A DNA stretch of 64,000 nucleotides from the NCBI RefSeq assembly GCF_001905665.1, contig NZ_LIVX01000007.1, forward strand, positions 372,001-436,000. Direction: 5' to 3'. Below the pieces are notes generated by a model. It ran no database searches. It was not told the DNA's origin and saw only the letters and a list, made by a program, of their open reading frames with translations. How positions within the stretch are numbered: position 1 is the stretch's first letter; every line of letters starts with the position of its first letter. This DNA is from Streptomyces sp. CB02261. GTDB taxonomy: Bacteria > Actinomycetota > Actinomycetes > Streptomycetales > Streptomycetaceae. The translations under genes were made by a program, and so were the position numbers. Positions 15,229 to 25,000 of this stretch are shown piece by piece.

Positions 15229-18204
15229 TCAGCCCAGCTGGCGGCGGACCAGGGTGTGGAAGAGGCCGGTCGGGTCGGCGAGCAACTCGGCGGGGGTGCC
15301 CTCCTGGACGATGCGGCCGTCCGTCATGGCGATCACGCGGTCGGCGCCCATGATGGTGGAGAGGCGGTGGGCGATGACCACACGGGTGGCGCGCAGCGCG
15401 CGGGTGGCGTCGATCACCTGACGCTGGGTCTCGTTGTCGAGCGCGCTCGTCGCCTCGTCGAGGAACAGGATCCTGGGCGTGCGGACGAGCGCCTGGGCGA
15501 TCATCAGGCGCTGGCGCTGTCCCCCGGAGAGGGTGGCGCCGCCGTCGGACACCATGGTGTGCAGGCCCATCGGCATCGCCCGGATGTCGTCGGCGAGCCC
15601 CGCGAGCGTGACGGCCCGCTCGATCTCCTCCAGGGTGTGGTCACCGGCCCCCCGGACGCAGTCGAGGATCGAGCCGGTGAGGGGCTGGGCGTTCTGCAGG
15701 ACGACCCCGCACTGGCGCCGCACGGCGGCCAGGTCGAGTGCGCCGAGGTCCTGGCCGTCGTACAGGACGCTGCCGTCGGTGGGCCGGTCGAAGCCGATGA
15801 GCAGGCGCAGCAGGGTCGACTTGCCGCAGCCGCTGGGGCCGACGATGGCGACGAACTCCCCGGGCCGCACCCGGAGGTCGACGCCGTCGAGGACGAGAGG
15901 GCCGTCGGGACCGTAGCGGTACGAGAGGCCGCGGGCCTCGACGGCGCCGCCGAGCGTGCCGGGGTGGGCTGCGTCGCCGCGTACCTCGGGGGCGGCCTTC
16001 AGGATCGGCACGACCTGTTCGAAGACGGGCAGCACGGCGGCGACCGACAGGAGCGCGCCGGTCGCCTGCGTCACCGAGGAGAGCAGCATCGTCAGGGCGG
16101 TGGAGAAGGTGAGGAACGAGGCGGCGGACATCGTGCCCCGGGCGGGACCGGCGAGCAGGGCGAACATCACCAGGGTGCAGAGCGGCAGGCACACGGCGCC
16201 CAGGACCGTGAGCGCGTTCTGGATCCGGCCGGCGCGCTGCTGGAGGACCCTGGTCCGGGCGAACTCCCGCGCCCAGGCGGCGTAGGCGAAGCTCTCCGCC
16301 GCCGCGACCCGCAGCTTGGGCAGGCCGCGCAGGGTCTGGAAGGTCTGGTTGTCGAGCCGGTTGCCGAGCTCGGTCAGCCGTCGCTGATGGCGCAGCTGCC
16401 ACAGCCCGAGGACGAGGATGACCGCGGCGACCCCGAGGATCAGCGCGAGGGCCACCAGGGCCAGTTCCACGCTGTGGACGAGCAGCAGCACCAGGTTCAC
16501 CGTGCCCACGGTGCCGGCCTGGAGACAGACGGGGGCGATGCCGGACAGCATCCGGCGCACGGCGCTGATGCCCATGGCCGCGTTGGCCAGTTCGCCCGTC
16601 GAGCGGCCGGTGAAGAACGTGGCCGGCAGGCGCAGGAGCCGGTCCCAGACGGCGGGCTGGAGCGTGGCCTCGATCCGGCCCTCCATCCGCAGCAGGGCGA
16701 TGTTCTGCGCGAGGAGGGACGCGGCGCCCACGGCGGTGGCCGCGACGAGGGCGATCGCCGTGACGACGATGAGGTCGCCGCGCCCCTGCGGTACGTACTG
16801 CCCGAGGATCCGGCCGGTCGCCACCGGCACCGTCGCCCCCAGCACGACGGAGACGAGCCCGGCCAGGAGCAGGCCGCGCAGGTCCTGGCGGGTCCCGCTC
16901 AGGCTGAAGCGGAGGAGCCGCGGCAGACCGAGCCGGCCCTCGGGCAGCGGGCGGTGGAACATGACGGCCCGCCGCTCGAACCCGGCTTCGTTGTCCTCGT
17001 CGATCCGCTCCCGCCCGCCGTCGGGGTCGGCCGCCACGTAGCCGCCGCGCCGCCACAGCAGGGCGACGGGCGCGCCGTCCGGCTCGCGTCGGCCCAGCAG
17101 GGGACCGCAGTTCTCCCGCCACCAGCGGCCGCGCAGCCCGACGGTGCGGGTGCGGACGCGGGAGGCGTGGGCGAGACGTTCGACCGGGTCGTTCCGTCCG
17201 GGGTCGGTCGGCGACGCCGACGGACTCCCCGCACCGGAAGCGCCGGTCGCGTCGGCGAGGGTGATCCGGGCGTCCGCGAAGACCAGTCGGCACACGGTCC
17301 GGGTCGCGTCCGCCCCGCCCCGCCGCACGCCGCCGCCGGGGCGGCCGAGGGCGGCCAGGAGCGCCCGGTCCCCTTCGCTGCCCGCCGCGCGACCCGCCGC
17401 GAGACCGGCGGCCGTACGGTCCTCGTGGTCGCGTCGGCGCTGCTCGATCCAGGCGTCGAGGGCGTACAGGAGCCGGTGCTGCTGCTCCACCATGCCCTGC
17501 CACAGCGCCGCGTCGACGAGGAGCGTGCCGGCCGCGTGCGACGCGGAGGCGGCGCCGTAGCCGACGCTCCCCGGGCTGATCGGCATCCAGACGATCTCGT
17601 CGTCCTCCGCGCCCCGCCCGGCGTCGGCGCGGCCGTCGAGCGGAGCCTCGTACAGGACGCGCAGGCCACGGCCGATCCCCCGGGCGAAGGCCTCCTCCAG
17701 CGGGCTCAGCGCGGGCGCGCCGACGGCGCCGATCCCCTGCGTGGCCCCGTACGCGGATCCGTACCCGTCCCCGTAATCGGAGCCGTCCCCGTCCCCGTAC
17801 GCGGAGCCGTACCCGTATCCGTGCTCCTGCCCCTCGTACCAGCCGCCCGCCTGCCACGGGTCCGGGTACGACGGGGCGGCCGGCTCGCGCAGTTCGATCC
17901 GGCGCAGCAGACACTCCTGGGAGGGGCGCCCCACGAGGGTGTGGCCGGGGCCCTCGGCCGGGCCGAGCAGCAGCGCGCCCGCGCCGAGGCGGCCCAGGAA
18001 GTGCCAGGGTCCGAGCCCCGCCACGTCGACGGCGAACAGGTCCAGATGGCCGTGGACGACGAGCCACAGCACCCACGGCCCCTCCAGCGGAAGGCTGCGC
18101 AGGCCCGTGCCGTCGACGGGCGTGCCGAGCGCGCCCAGGGCGGCGACCACCGGGTCCGCGGGCGGAGCGCCGGTGGTCGCCGTGGCGGGGGTCGGGGACG
18201 TCAC
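15229..18204 (-). CDS. NHLM-type bacteriocin ABC transporter, permease/ATPase without peptidase (second exporter)
   Basis: 991 residues. The N-terminal ~370 residues are a non-peptidase accessory region, a six-helix ABC exporter domain spans roughly 410-700, and the nucleotide-binding domain is C-terminal: Walker A GPSGCGKST at 789-797, signature LSGGQ near 892, Walker B ILFLDE near 912, H-loop IAHRLST. Organisation and length match the NHLM system ABC transporter ATP-binding protein that accompanies the C39-peptidase exporter. Residues 129-153 are an unusual Tyr/Gly/Asp-rich tract. GTG at 18204 has AAGGAG upstream and sits one base after the preceding stop, so it is coupled to the peptidase exporter gene. 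Confidence 0.82.
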   Translation of the reverse strand: MTSPTPATATTGAPPADPVVAALGALGTPVDGTGLRSLPLEGPWVLWLVVHGHLDLFAVDVAGLGPWHFLGRLGAGALLLGPAEGPGHTLVGRPSQECLLRRIELREPAAPSYPDPWQAGGWYEGQEHGYGYGSAYGDGDGSDYGDGYGSAYGATQGIGAVGAPALSPLEEAFARGIGRGLRVLYEAPLDGRADAGRGAEDDEIVWMPISPGSVGYGAASASHAAGTLLVDAALWQGMVEQQHRLLYALDAWIEQRRRDHEDRTAAGLAAGRAAGSEGDRALLAALGRPGGGVRRGGADATRTVCRLVFADARITLADATGASGAGSPSASPTDPGRNDPVERLAHASRVRTRTVGLRGRWWRENCGPLLGRREPDGAPVALLWRRGGYVAADPDGGRERIDEDNEAGFERRAVMFHRPLPEGRLGLPRLLRFSLSGTRQDLRGLLLAGLVSVVLGATVPVATGRILGQYVPQGRGDLIVVTAIALVAATAVGAASLLAQNIALLRMEGRIEATLQPAVWDRLLRLPATFFTGRSTGELANAAMGISAVRRMLSGIAPVCLQAGTVGTVNLVLLLVHSVELALVALALILGVAAVILVLGLWQLRHQRRLTELGNRLDNQTFQTLRGLPKLRVAAAESFAYAAWAREFARTRVLQQRAGRIQNALTVLGAVCLPLCTLVMFALLAGPARGTMSAASFLTFSTALTMLLSSVTQATGALLSVAAVLPVFEQVVPILKAAPEVRGDAAHPGTLGGAVEARGLSYRYGPDGPLVLDGVDLRVRPGEFVAIVGPSGCGKSTLLRLLIGFDRPTDGSVLYDGQDLGALDLAAVRRQCGVVLQNAQPLTGSILDCVRGAGDHTLEEIERAVTLAGLADDIRAMPMGLHTMVSDGGATLSGGQRQRLMIAQALVRTPRILFLDEATSALDNETQRQVIDATRALRATRVVIAHRLSTIMGADRVIAMTDGRIVQEGTPAELLADPTGLFHTLVRRQLG

Positions 18205-18205
18205 C

Positions 18206-20476
18206 TCAGTGCTCCTTCACGAGGTCGGCGTACCGGCCGCCCGCGGCGAGCAGGTGGGCGTGCGGTCCGCGTTCCACGACCGTGCCCCGGTCCAGGACGA
18301 GGATCTCGTCGCTGTCGCGGACGGTGCTGAGCCGGTGGGCGATGACCACGCACGCGCAGCCGCGGCGCCGCAGGTTGTCGATGACGGCCCGCTCGGTGTC
18401 CGCGTCCAGCGCGCTGGTCACCTCGTCGAGGACGAGGACGCTGGGGTCGCGGACGAGGGCTCGGGCCAGTTCCAGGCGCTGGCGCTGGCCGCCGGAGAAG
18501 TTCCGGCCGTCCTGTTCGACCCGGCTGTGGATGCCGCCGGGCCGCCGGGAGACGACGTCGAGGACGGCGGCGTCGGCGAGGGCCGCGACGACGGCCTCGT
18601 CCGGGACGGAGGGGTCCCACAGGGCCACGTTGTCGCGGACGGTCCCCTCGAAGAGGAAGACGTCCTGGTCGACGAAGGAGACCGAGGCGGCGAGGGCGCC
18701 GCGCGGGATGTCCGCCAGCGGCATCCCGTCGATGCGCAACGTGCCCTCCCACGGGGCGTACAGGCCCGCGACGAGCCGGGAGACGGTGGACTTGCCGCTG
18801 CCGGAGCCGCCGACGAGCGCGACCTGCCGCCCGGGTCCGACCGTCATCGAGAAGTCCTTGAGCAGGGGCGCGTCGAGCGGGCTGTACCCGAAGGTGACGT
18901 GGTCGAGCTCGACGTGTCCCGCGAGGCGGCGGGCGGGCCCGGCGGGATCGCGGCGGGTGTGGACCGGATCGACCGGGAAGTTCTCGACGTCCCTGAGGCG
19001 GGCGACGTCGACGGCGACGTCCTGCGCGCGGCCGACGACGCCGCCCAGTCGGGCGATGGGCGCGGTGAAGGCCGTCACCAGGGCCTGGAAGGCGACGAGC
19101 AGACCGACCGTCAGATGCCCCTCGACGGCCCGCAGACCGCCGATCATCAGGATCAGGGCGCTGTTGACGGCGGCGAGCGTGGGCGCGACGACCGCCAGCC
19201 AGGCGGTGGGCACGCCGAGGCGCTGCTGGACGTCGAGGGTGACGGCGTGCTGGCCCGCCCAGCGGCGGAAGAAGCCGTCCTCGCCGCCGGTGGCTTTGAT
19301 CGTCTCGATGAGCTGGAGCCCGCCGTACGAGGTGTTGGCCAGGCGGGCGCTCTCGGCGCGGAGTTTCCCGGCGCCCGTGGCCCGGACGAGGACCGTGATC
19401 CGCATCGCCACCACGTTCAGGAGCGCCACGCCGACGCCGACGACCGTGAGCTGGGGGTCGTACGTCCACAGCAGGACGGCGTAGAGCATGACGACGAGGG
19501 CGTCCACGCCGGCCGCCGACAGGTCGCGGGCGAGGGTCTCGGCGACGGTGTCGTTGGACCGCAGCCGCTGCACCAGGTCGGCCGGGCCGCGCTGGGCGTA
19601 GAAGGCGACGGGGAGGCGGAGCAGGTGCCGCAGGAAGCGGGCGCCGGTCAGGGTCGACGAGACGATGCGCCCGCGCAGGAGGTTGGCCTGCTGGAGGGCG
19701 GTGAGGGTGGCGGTGAGGACCAGTGTGACGGCCATGGCGGCGAGCAGCGTGCCGAGCAGGGAGGACCGTCCGCCGATGAGGAACATGTCGATGTACGTCC
19801 GGCTCAGGGCGGGCACCCACGCGCCGACGACGACCAGCAGGAGGCTGGCGAGGACGGCGGCGGCCATGGTGCCGGACATGCCGCGCAGCCGGCCCGGTAC
19901 GGCGCCCAGGATCCCGGGCCTGCGGCCGCCGCGGCGGAAGCCGGGGCCGGGTTCGAGGACGAGGACGATGCCGGTGAAGGCGCTGTCGAACTCCTCCATG
20001 GGCACGAACCGGCGGCCCTTGCCGGGGTCGTTGACGTGGACGCCGCGGCGGCCGGGGCGACGGGTCATGCCGTCGTAGACGACGTAGTGGTTGAACTCCC
20101 AGAACAGCACGGCCGGTGCGGCGACGCCCGCGAGGGCGGCCAGGTCCATCTGCATGCCCTTGGCCTGGAGGCCGTAACTCCGGGCGGCCTTCAGCAGGTT
20201 GCTCGCCCGCGAGCCGTCGCGCGAGACGCCGCAGGCGATGCGCAGCTCCTCCAGCGGGACGAACCGGCCGTAGTACGCGAGCACCATGGCGAGAGCGGCC
20301 GCCCCGCACTCCACGGCCTCCATCTGGAGGACGGTGGGCGTACGGACCGGACGCGGTGTCCTGCCCCGGGGCGTGCTCGCGCGGCGGCGGTTCCGCGGGG
20401 TGTGCGCGGCGGCGCGGGTCCGGGGAGTGTGCCGGGCGCGGCGGGCACGGCGGTCGTGCGGTACGGCGCGGTTCAC
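18206..20476 (-). CDS. NHLM-type bacteriocin exporter with C39 peptidase domain (peptidase/permease/ATPase)
   Basis: 756 residues. After a strongly basic 45-residue N-terminus comes a C39 peptidase domain: Cys57 in QMEAVECGAAALAMVLAYYG, His130 in FNHYVV and Asp150 in VNDPGKG form the expected triad. An ABC exporter membrane domain follows, then an ATPase with Walker A GGSGSGKST, signature FSGGQRQRLELA and Walker B VLVLDE. This class cuts leader peptides after a Gly-Gly site and exports the core. GTG at 20476 overlaps the stop of the HlyD-type gene (GTGA). With its partner ABC gene and the HlyD-type gene it makes a complete NHLM export machine. Confidence 0.88.
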   Translation of the reverse strand: MNRAVPHDRRARRARHTPRTRAAAHTPRNRRRASTPRGRTPRPVRTPTVLQMEAVECGAAALAMVLAYYGRFVPLEELRIACGVSRDGSRASNLLKAARSYGLQAKGMQMDLAALAGVAAPAVLFWEFNHYVVYDGMTRRPGRRGVHVNDPGKGRRFVPMEEFDSAFTGIVLVLEPGPGFRRGGRRPGILGAVPGRLRGMSGTMAAAVLASLLLVVVGAWVPALSRTYIDMFLIGGRSSLLGTLLAAMAVTLVLTATLTALQQANLLRGRIVSSTLTGARFLRHLLRLPVAFYAQRGPADLVQRLRSNDTVAETLARDLSAAGVDALVVMLYAVLLWTYDPQLTVVGVGVALLNVVAMRITVLVRATGAGKLRAESARLANTSYGGLQLIETIKATGGEDGFFRRWAGQHAVTLDVQQRLGVPTAWLAVVAPTLAAVNSALILMIGGLRAVEGHLTVGLLVAFQALVTAFTAPIARLGGVVGRAQDVAVDVARLRDVENFPVDPVHTRRDPAGPARRLAGHVELDHVTFGYSPLDAPLLKDFSMTVGPGRQVALVGGSGSGKSTVSRLVAGLYAPWEGTLRIDGMPLADIPRGALAASVSFVDQDVFLFEGTVRDNVALWDPSVPDEAVVAALADAAVLDVVSRRPGGIHSRVEQDGRNFSGGQRQRLELARALVRDPSVLVLDEVTSALDADTERAVIDNLRRRGCACVVIAHRLSTVRDSDEILVLDRGTVVERGPHAHLLAAGGRYADLVKEH

Positions 20477-21249
20477 GGGAGCAGCCAGTCGACGGGGCGG
20501 TGCGCGGAGAGGTGGACGGCGCCGGTGACCGGCGTTCCCGAGGCGGCGGCGGGCGCGGCGCCGCCGGCGGGCGGGTGTTCCAGGGAGACGAGGACGGCCA
20601 CCGGGTTGCCCTGGCGGCTGAACGAGGCGGCGAGCCCGTCGTCGCCCAGGAAGCCGGCGATCTGGGCGGGGGTCTGGGGAGCGCCGCCGACGGAGGTGAC
20701 GCGGCCGCGCAGGGAGCCGTACGCGCTCCGCCCCGCCGAGCGGACGCTGACGTCCACGGGGGCGCCGACGCGGAGGGAGGCGGTGTCGCCGCCCGGTACG
20801 TAGAGGACGGCCACGAGGGGCTCGTCCGGGTCCGTGACGCGTTCGACGGTCGCGACGTCGGCGCCGATCGCCACGACCGCGCCGGTGCGGGCGAGGAGCG
20901 CCGTGAGACGGCCCGCGGCGACCGCGCGCACGGGTGTGTCGCCCTGGGCCGTGCGGACGACGACGAGCGGTGTGCCGGCGGCGACGCGGGTGCCCTCGGT
21001 GACGAGCACCTCGGTCACCTGTCCGGCGACGGGGCTCTGCAGCAGGTACCTGCCCTGGGCGTGGGTGAGGATGCCGGGGGCGGTGAGCCGGTCGGTGACG
21101 GTGCCCGTGAGGGCCCAGAATCCGGCGGCGGCGATGACGAGGGCGGTGACTGCCAGGACCAGCCGTCCCTGAGGGCGCGCGAAGCGCACCGGCAGTTCGA
21201 GTTCCTCGGGCGACTGCAGCTTGGAAAGGGCCTTCTGGCGGAATTGCAT
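20473..21249 (-). CDS. HlyD-family membrane-fusion/secretion protein of NHLM export system
   Basis: 258 residues. A short cytoplasmic N-terminus containing SPEELELPVRFARPQG precedes one membrane helix (RLVLAVTALVIAAAGFWAL), then a biotinyl-lipoyl-like hairpin region (GRYLLQSPVAGQVTEVLVTE, GTRVAAGTPLVVVR) and a beta-barrel domain. This layout matches the NHLM bacteriocin system secretion protein, shorter than Gram-negative HlyD because no outer membrane is bridged. ATG at 21249 follows AAGGAA. It lies 129 bases after the precursor gene, past a hairpin that may reduce transcription into the export genes. Confidence 0.83.
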   Translation of the reverse strand: MQFRQKALSKLQSPEELELPVRFARPQGRLVLAVTALVIAAAGFWALTGTVTDRLTAPGILTHAQGRYLLQSPVAGQVTEVLVTEGTRVAAGTPLVVVRTAQGDTPVRAVAAGRLTALLARTGAVVAIGADVATVERVTDPDEPLVAVLYVPGGDTASLRVGAPVDVSVRSAGRSAYGSLRGRVTSVGGAPQTPAQIAGFLGDDGLAASFSRQGNPVAVLVSLEHPPAGGAAPAAASGTPVTGAVHLSAHRPVDWLLP

Positions 21250-21324
21250 GGGCGGGTGACTATTCCTTCGACTGCATTCTGCTCACCGGGATCTCGGCGC
21301 GGCGATGTCCTGTGCCCACGGGAT

Positions 21325-21369
21325 CCGCCGTGAATCCCGGACCGGTGAAGGGTCCGGAATTCACGGCGG
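21325..21369 (-). terminator. Hairpin between precursor and exporter genes (attenuator)
   Basis: Arms at 21325-21343 and 21351-21369 pair over 19 bases with a single G/T-type mismatch around a 7-base loop, starting 10 bases past the precursor stop. There is no clear U-run. A partial terminator or 3' stabiliser here would let the precursor be made in excess over its transporter. Confidence 0.65.
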
Positions 21370-21378
21370 CAGGCTCGC

Positions 21379-21630
21379 TCAGAGACCGGCGAGACCGGTG
21401 ACGGCGCCGGTGTTCACCGACACGCCGGTGATGCCCTGGGCCAGGCCCGGGACGCCGGCGACGAGACCCTCGACACCCTGCACGGTCTGCAGGTTGCCGA
21501 CGGTGCCGAGCAGGTGGGTGACGTCGCCGGTCACGGCGCCGGCGAGACCGCCGTCGATGCTGACGAGACCGCCGGAGACGGCGTCGAGCTCGGTGTCGTC
21601 GATCTCGCGGGTCTCGATGTCGTTACGCAT
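21379..21630 (-). CDS. Double-glycine-leader export peptide precursor (putative bacteriocin/RiPP), Cys-less
   Basis: 83 residues. The leader is acidic (RNDIETREIDDTELDAVSGG) and ends in ELDAVSGG, the Gly-Gly processing site for C39 peptidases, giving a predicted core of residues 22-83. The core has about 15 glycines in 62 residues with Val, Leu, Ala and Thr, and has no Cys, no aromatic residue, no Lys or Arg and one His; its net charge is negative. Lanthionines are therefore impossible. The frame opens at an ATG with AAAGG upstream, and no modification enzyme is nearby; only the three export genes follow. The product is likely a hydrophobic, Gly-rich secreted peptide; activity unknown. Confidence 0.8.
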   Translation of the reverse strand: MRNDIETREIDDTELDAVSGGLVSIDGGLAGAVTGDVTHLLGTVGNLQTVQGVEGLVAGVPGLAQGITGVSVNTGAVTGLAGL

Positions 21631-22011
21631 GGGGCGCACCTTTCTTCTCCATGGGGGGAATCCTTGTGCCGTGGCTGCCCGGGGGGCGGATAAGAGGGGG
21701 GAAGCCGCTCTTCCGTTTCGCCGCGGCGTGCCAGATCAAAGCACGCGAACGGGTGGCCGAGCCAATGCGGTTGACGCCCTTTCGGGTTCGGATGTGACGC
21801 TCGGGAGGCGGTCGTGCAGCTTGTTTCACCGAACGCCGACAGCTTCTCCGCAGGACCGGGTAACAGATTCGGGCGCTGCGGGACGCGGGCACGACGAAGC
21901 GGGATGAAGGGGGACGAAGAGGTGCGACGGTCCGGCCGTACGGCGGAGCCCCGGAGGAGACCGTGACCGCGTCACGCACACATTGTGCGAGTTTCCGGCA
22001 GAAGCACGAAC
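21631..22011. other. Intergenic region upstream of the precursor gene
   Basis: About 380 bases, somewhat less G+C-rich than its surroundings around 21715-21830 (for example GTTTCACC and GATCAAAGCACG). It must hold the leftward promoter of the precursor/export unit. Nothing gene-like was found. I could not single out a -35/-10 pair with confidence. Confidence 0.4.
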
Positions 22012-22038
22012 GGCGTCACCACCCCGGGAGGTGACGCC
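22012..22038 (-). terminator. Terminator of the subtilase gene
   Basis: Perfect 9-bp stem GGCGTCACC (22012-22020) / GGTGACGCC (22030-22038), loop of 9, about 30 bases beyond the leftward protease stop. It separates the protease from the peptide export cassette. Confidence 0.6.
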
Positions 22039-22068
22039 GCTCGGACGGGATCGGTCAGCGGGACACCG

Positions 22069-25000
22069 TCACCTGCCGTACCACCCGTTGTGGATCGTCA
22101 GCGTCGACGTGTTGCCCTGCTTGTCCGTGACCTCGGCGGAGAGCGAGACGCCCCGGTCCTTCGCCGGGCTCTTCACGGAGATCCTGCCGTTCGCGACCTT
22201 GACGGGCCGCCAGGTCCTCCCGGCGTCGTAGCTCACGGACACGGCGAGCGACCTGAGGTTCCTCCCGGCCGCCGCGCCCTGCACGGTCACCGGGACCAGG
22301 ACGGACCGGCCCGCGGGGGCACGCGAGGCGAGGTCGACGGGGGGCGCGAAGCGGACGGTGGACACGGGCAGCGCCGTGGTGGCCGTGACCTGCTTCGAGC
22401 GGAACGTGAAGCCGGCGTCGACGCGGGTGGAGGCGGCGGCGATCGTCGCCGAGCGCTCCACCGAGGTCGTCAGCCGGTACTCGGCGTCGGCGGCGTCGAC
22501 CGTGAAGGGCTCCGCGCCGGTCAGCGGGTCGTCGTTCTCGGCGACCTTGACGCCGTCGCGGTACAGCGTCGTCGTGGCCGACGTGTGCGGAGTGCCGCCC
22601 GCGTGGCCCGCGCCGTCGGCGAACAGCGGAAGGGAGCCGACGAGCCGCTGCACACCCGTGACCGGGTCGGGCGCGGTGCGGAAGACGCCCATGTCCTTGC
22701 CGAGCAGCGGGCCGAACACGCCCGTGCCGAACGTCTCCCGGTAGGTCCGGCCGGCCTCGTAGCGCTTCGGTTCGACCATCGCGTAGCCGCCCTCGTAGGC
22801 CGGATGGCCCCACTCGTCCGGCTCGCCGAAGTGGTTGGACCTCGTCAGCCAGGAGACGCCGTCGGCGGTCGAGACATGGAAGGTGCGGATGCCCGTCGTC
22901 GCCTGGTACGCGGAGAAGCCGTTGCCCTCCGGAGCGCCCGGCAGGTGGGCGTACGGGGAGGAGAGCGCGGTCTTCCCCGGGGTGGACGCGCCGAGACCGA
23001 CCTTGAGCGTGGCCAGCTCGTTCGCCTTCACGTGCCGGGTGTAGCCCGTCGCGACCCTGTCCACCGTGCCGCCGAAGGCCACCGAGTACTGGGTGGTGCC
23101 GTCCTTGACGAAGTGCGCGTCCCAGGTCTGCAGCAGCGTGCCGTCGGTGACGGCCGGACCCAGGTGGGCGGTACGGAACCCGGTGAAGCTCCCCAGCACC
23201 CAGCCGTTGCCGACATGGCCGGTCCCGACCGGGACCTCGTAGTACGTGCCGCCCGCGTTCGCCGTGTCCATACCGGGCACGGTCAGGGTCACCGGCTCCG
23301 TCGTCCGCGCGTCGGCCGTGAGCGTGGTGTCGCCGGAGATCTCCAGCTTCGGCTGGGCGATCCAGTCGGTGCCCTTGGTGAAGTCCGACGGGTCCTCGTA
23401 GACAGCCGTGTTGTAGGTGTACGAGCCCTTCGGCACCCGGATCGTGCGCGTGCCCGGCTCGTCGTCCACGCGCGCCTGGAACCCCTCGGCGCCGCCGCCG
23501 GTGCCGAACAGGCTGCTGGAGAAGGTCCGGGCGTCCGTGCCGTCACGGCCGACGGTCCGGAGCGTGACGTCGTAGGACTCCGCCTCGCGGACGGCGACCG
23601 CGGCCGTGCGGACGGACCCTCCCGCGCCGGTGGCGGTGACGTAGCCCGAGTAGGTGCCGTCGGCGTCGCCGATCCTGGTGTCGGCGGTCAGGTCGACCTC
23701 GACCCGGCCGCCGGCGGGCACGGTCACCCGCGAGGCACCGAGCGCGAAGAACCCGGCCGGGGCCGGCTTGCCCGCCGGGTCCCGCGTGGTCACCGACAGG
23801 TCGAGCGTGACGTCGCTGGTCCCGAGGTTGCGGTATCCGAGCTTCCTGGTGACGAGCTGGTCGTCGGGGTGCGGCCACCGCGCCTCGCCGAAGTTCAGCG
23901 ACACCGGATCGGCGATCACGCTCTGGGCCAGTGCCCGGTCGGCCCGGACACGTCCCGAACCCTGCTGGAAGGCGGTGTGGTCGCCGCCCTCGGTGGACGC
24001 GATCAGCGCGCCCTTGAGCTCGGTGGACGTCCACTCCGGATGCCGCTGCTTCAGGATCGCCGCCGCGCCCGCCACGTGCGGGGTGGCCATGGAGGTGCCG
24101 TCGATCGTCAGGTAGCCCGGCGCCGGGTGCGGGGTGCCGGGGCGCGTGTCGAGAGCGCTGCCGGGAGCGGCTGCCGCGGTGATCGCCACGCCGGGCGCGG
24201 TCACGTCCGGCTTGACGGCGCCGTCGCCGACGCGCGGGCCGATGCCGGAGAAGGGCGCGAGCCGGTCGTCCTGGTCGACCGCGCCGACGGTCAGCGCGGC
24301 GTCCGCGCTGCCCGGCGAGCCCAGCGACGAGGCGCCGTATTCGCCGTCGTTGCCGGCCGCGACGGCGAAGAGGATCCCCTTCTCGGCGGTCAGCGTGTTC
24401 ACCGCCGCTTCCAGCGGGTCGACGCCGGGGCTGTCCGCGCTGCCGAGGCTGAGGTTGACGACGTCCGCGCCCTCGGCGGCGGCCCACTCCATGCCCGCGA
24501 TGACGGCGGAGTCGTCCCCGAAGCCCTCGTCGTCGAGGACCTTGCCGCTGATCACCTTGGCGCCGGGGGCGACGCCCTTGTACCGGCCGCCGGACGTGGC
24601 GCCGGTGCCGGCGGCGATCGACGCCACGTGGGTCCCGTGTCCGACCCGGTCCACGGCGTCGGGGGAGGCGGAGAAGTTCTTCTCACCGACGACCTGGGTG
24701 CCGAGGTCGCCGTGGGTCCTGTCGACGCCGGTGTCGAGCACGGCGATCGTGACGCCCTTGCCGTCGTACCCGGACTCCCACGCCTTGTCGGCGCCGATCT
24801 GCCGGACGCTGCGGTCCAGGTTCGCCCCGCGCACCCCGTCCAGCCAGACCTTGCCGATACCGGCGGCGGTGGCGCGCGCGCCGGTCCGCCCAGGATCGGT
24901 CAGCGCGTCCCACACCCTGCTCAGGTCCTCGGGGGACGTCCGGACGGCGTCGGCGCCGAGGGTCGGGAACGTGCGGCGCAGCTGGGTGTCGCCGGCCGCG

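Noticed and set aside
15256..18330. 1024-codon plus-strand ORF opposite the NHLM exporter
   Set aside because: It is the antisense shadow of the ABC transporter; its translation is low-complexity (Gly/Gln/Glu/Arg/His) with no motifs, as usual in GC-rich DNA.
21379..21630. Class II lanthipeptide precursor
   Set aside because: The leader resembles type A2 leaders, but the core has no Cys and no LanM-like enzyme is nearby, so lanthionine formation is excluded.
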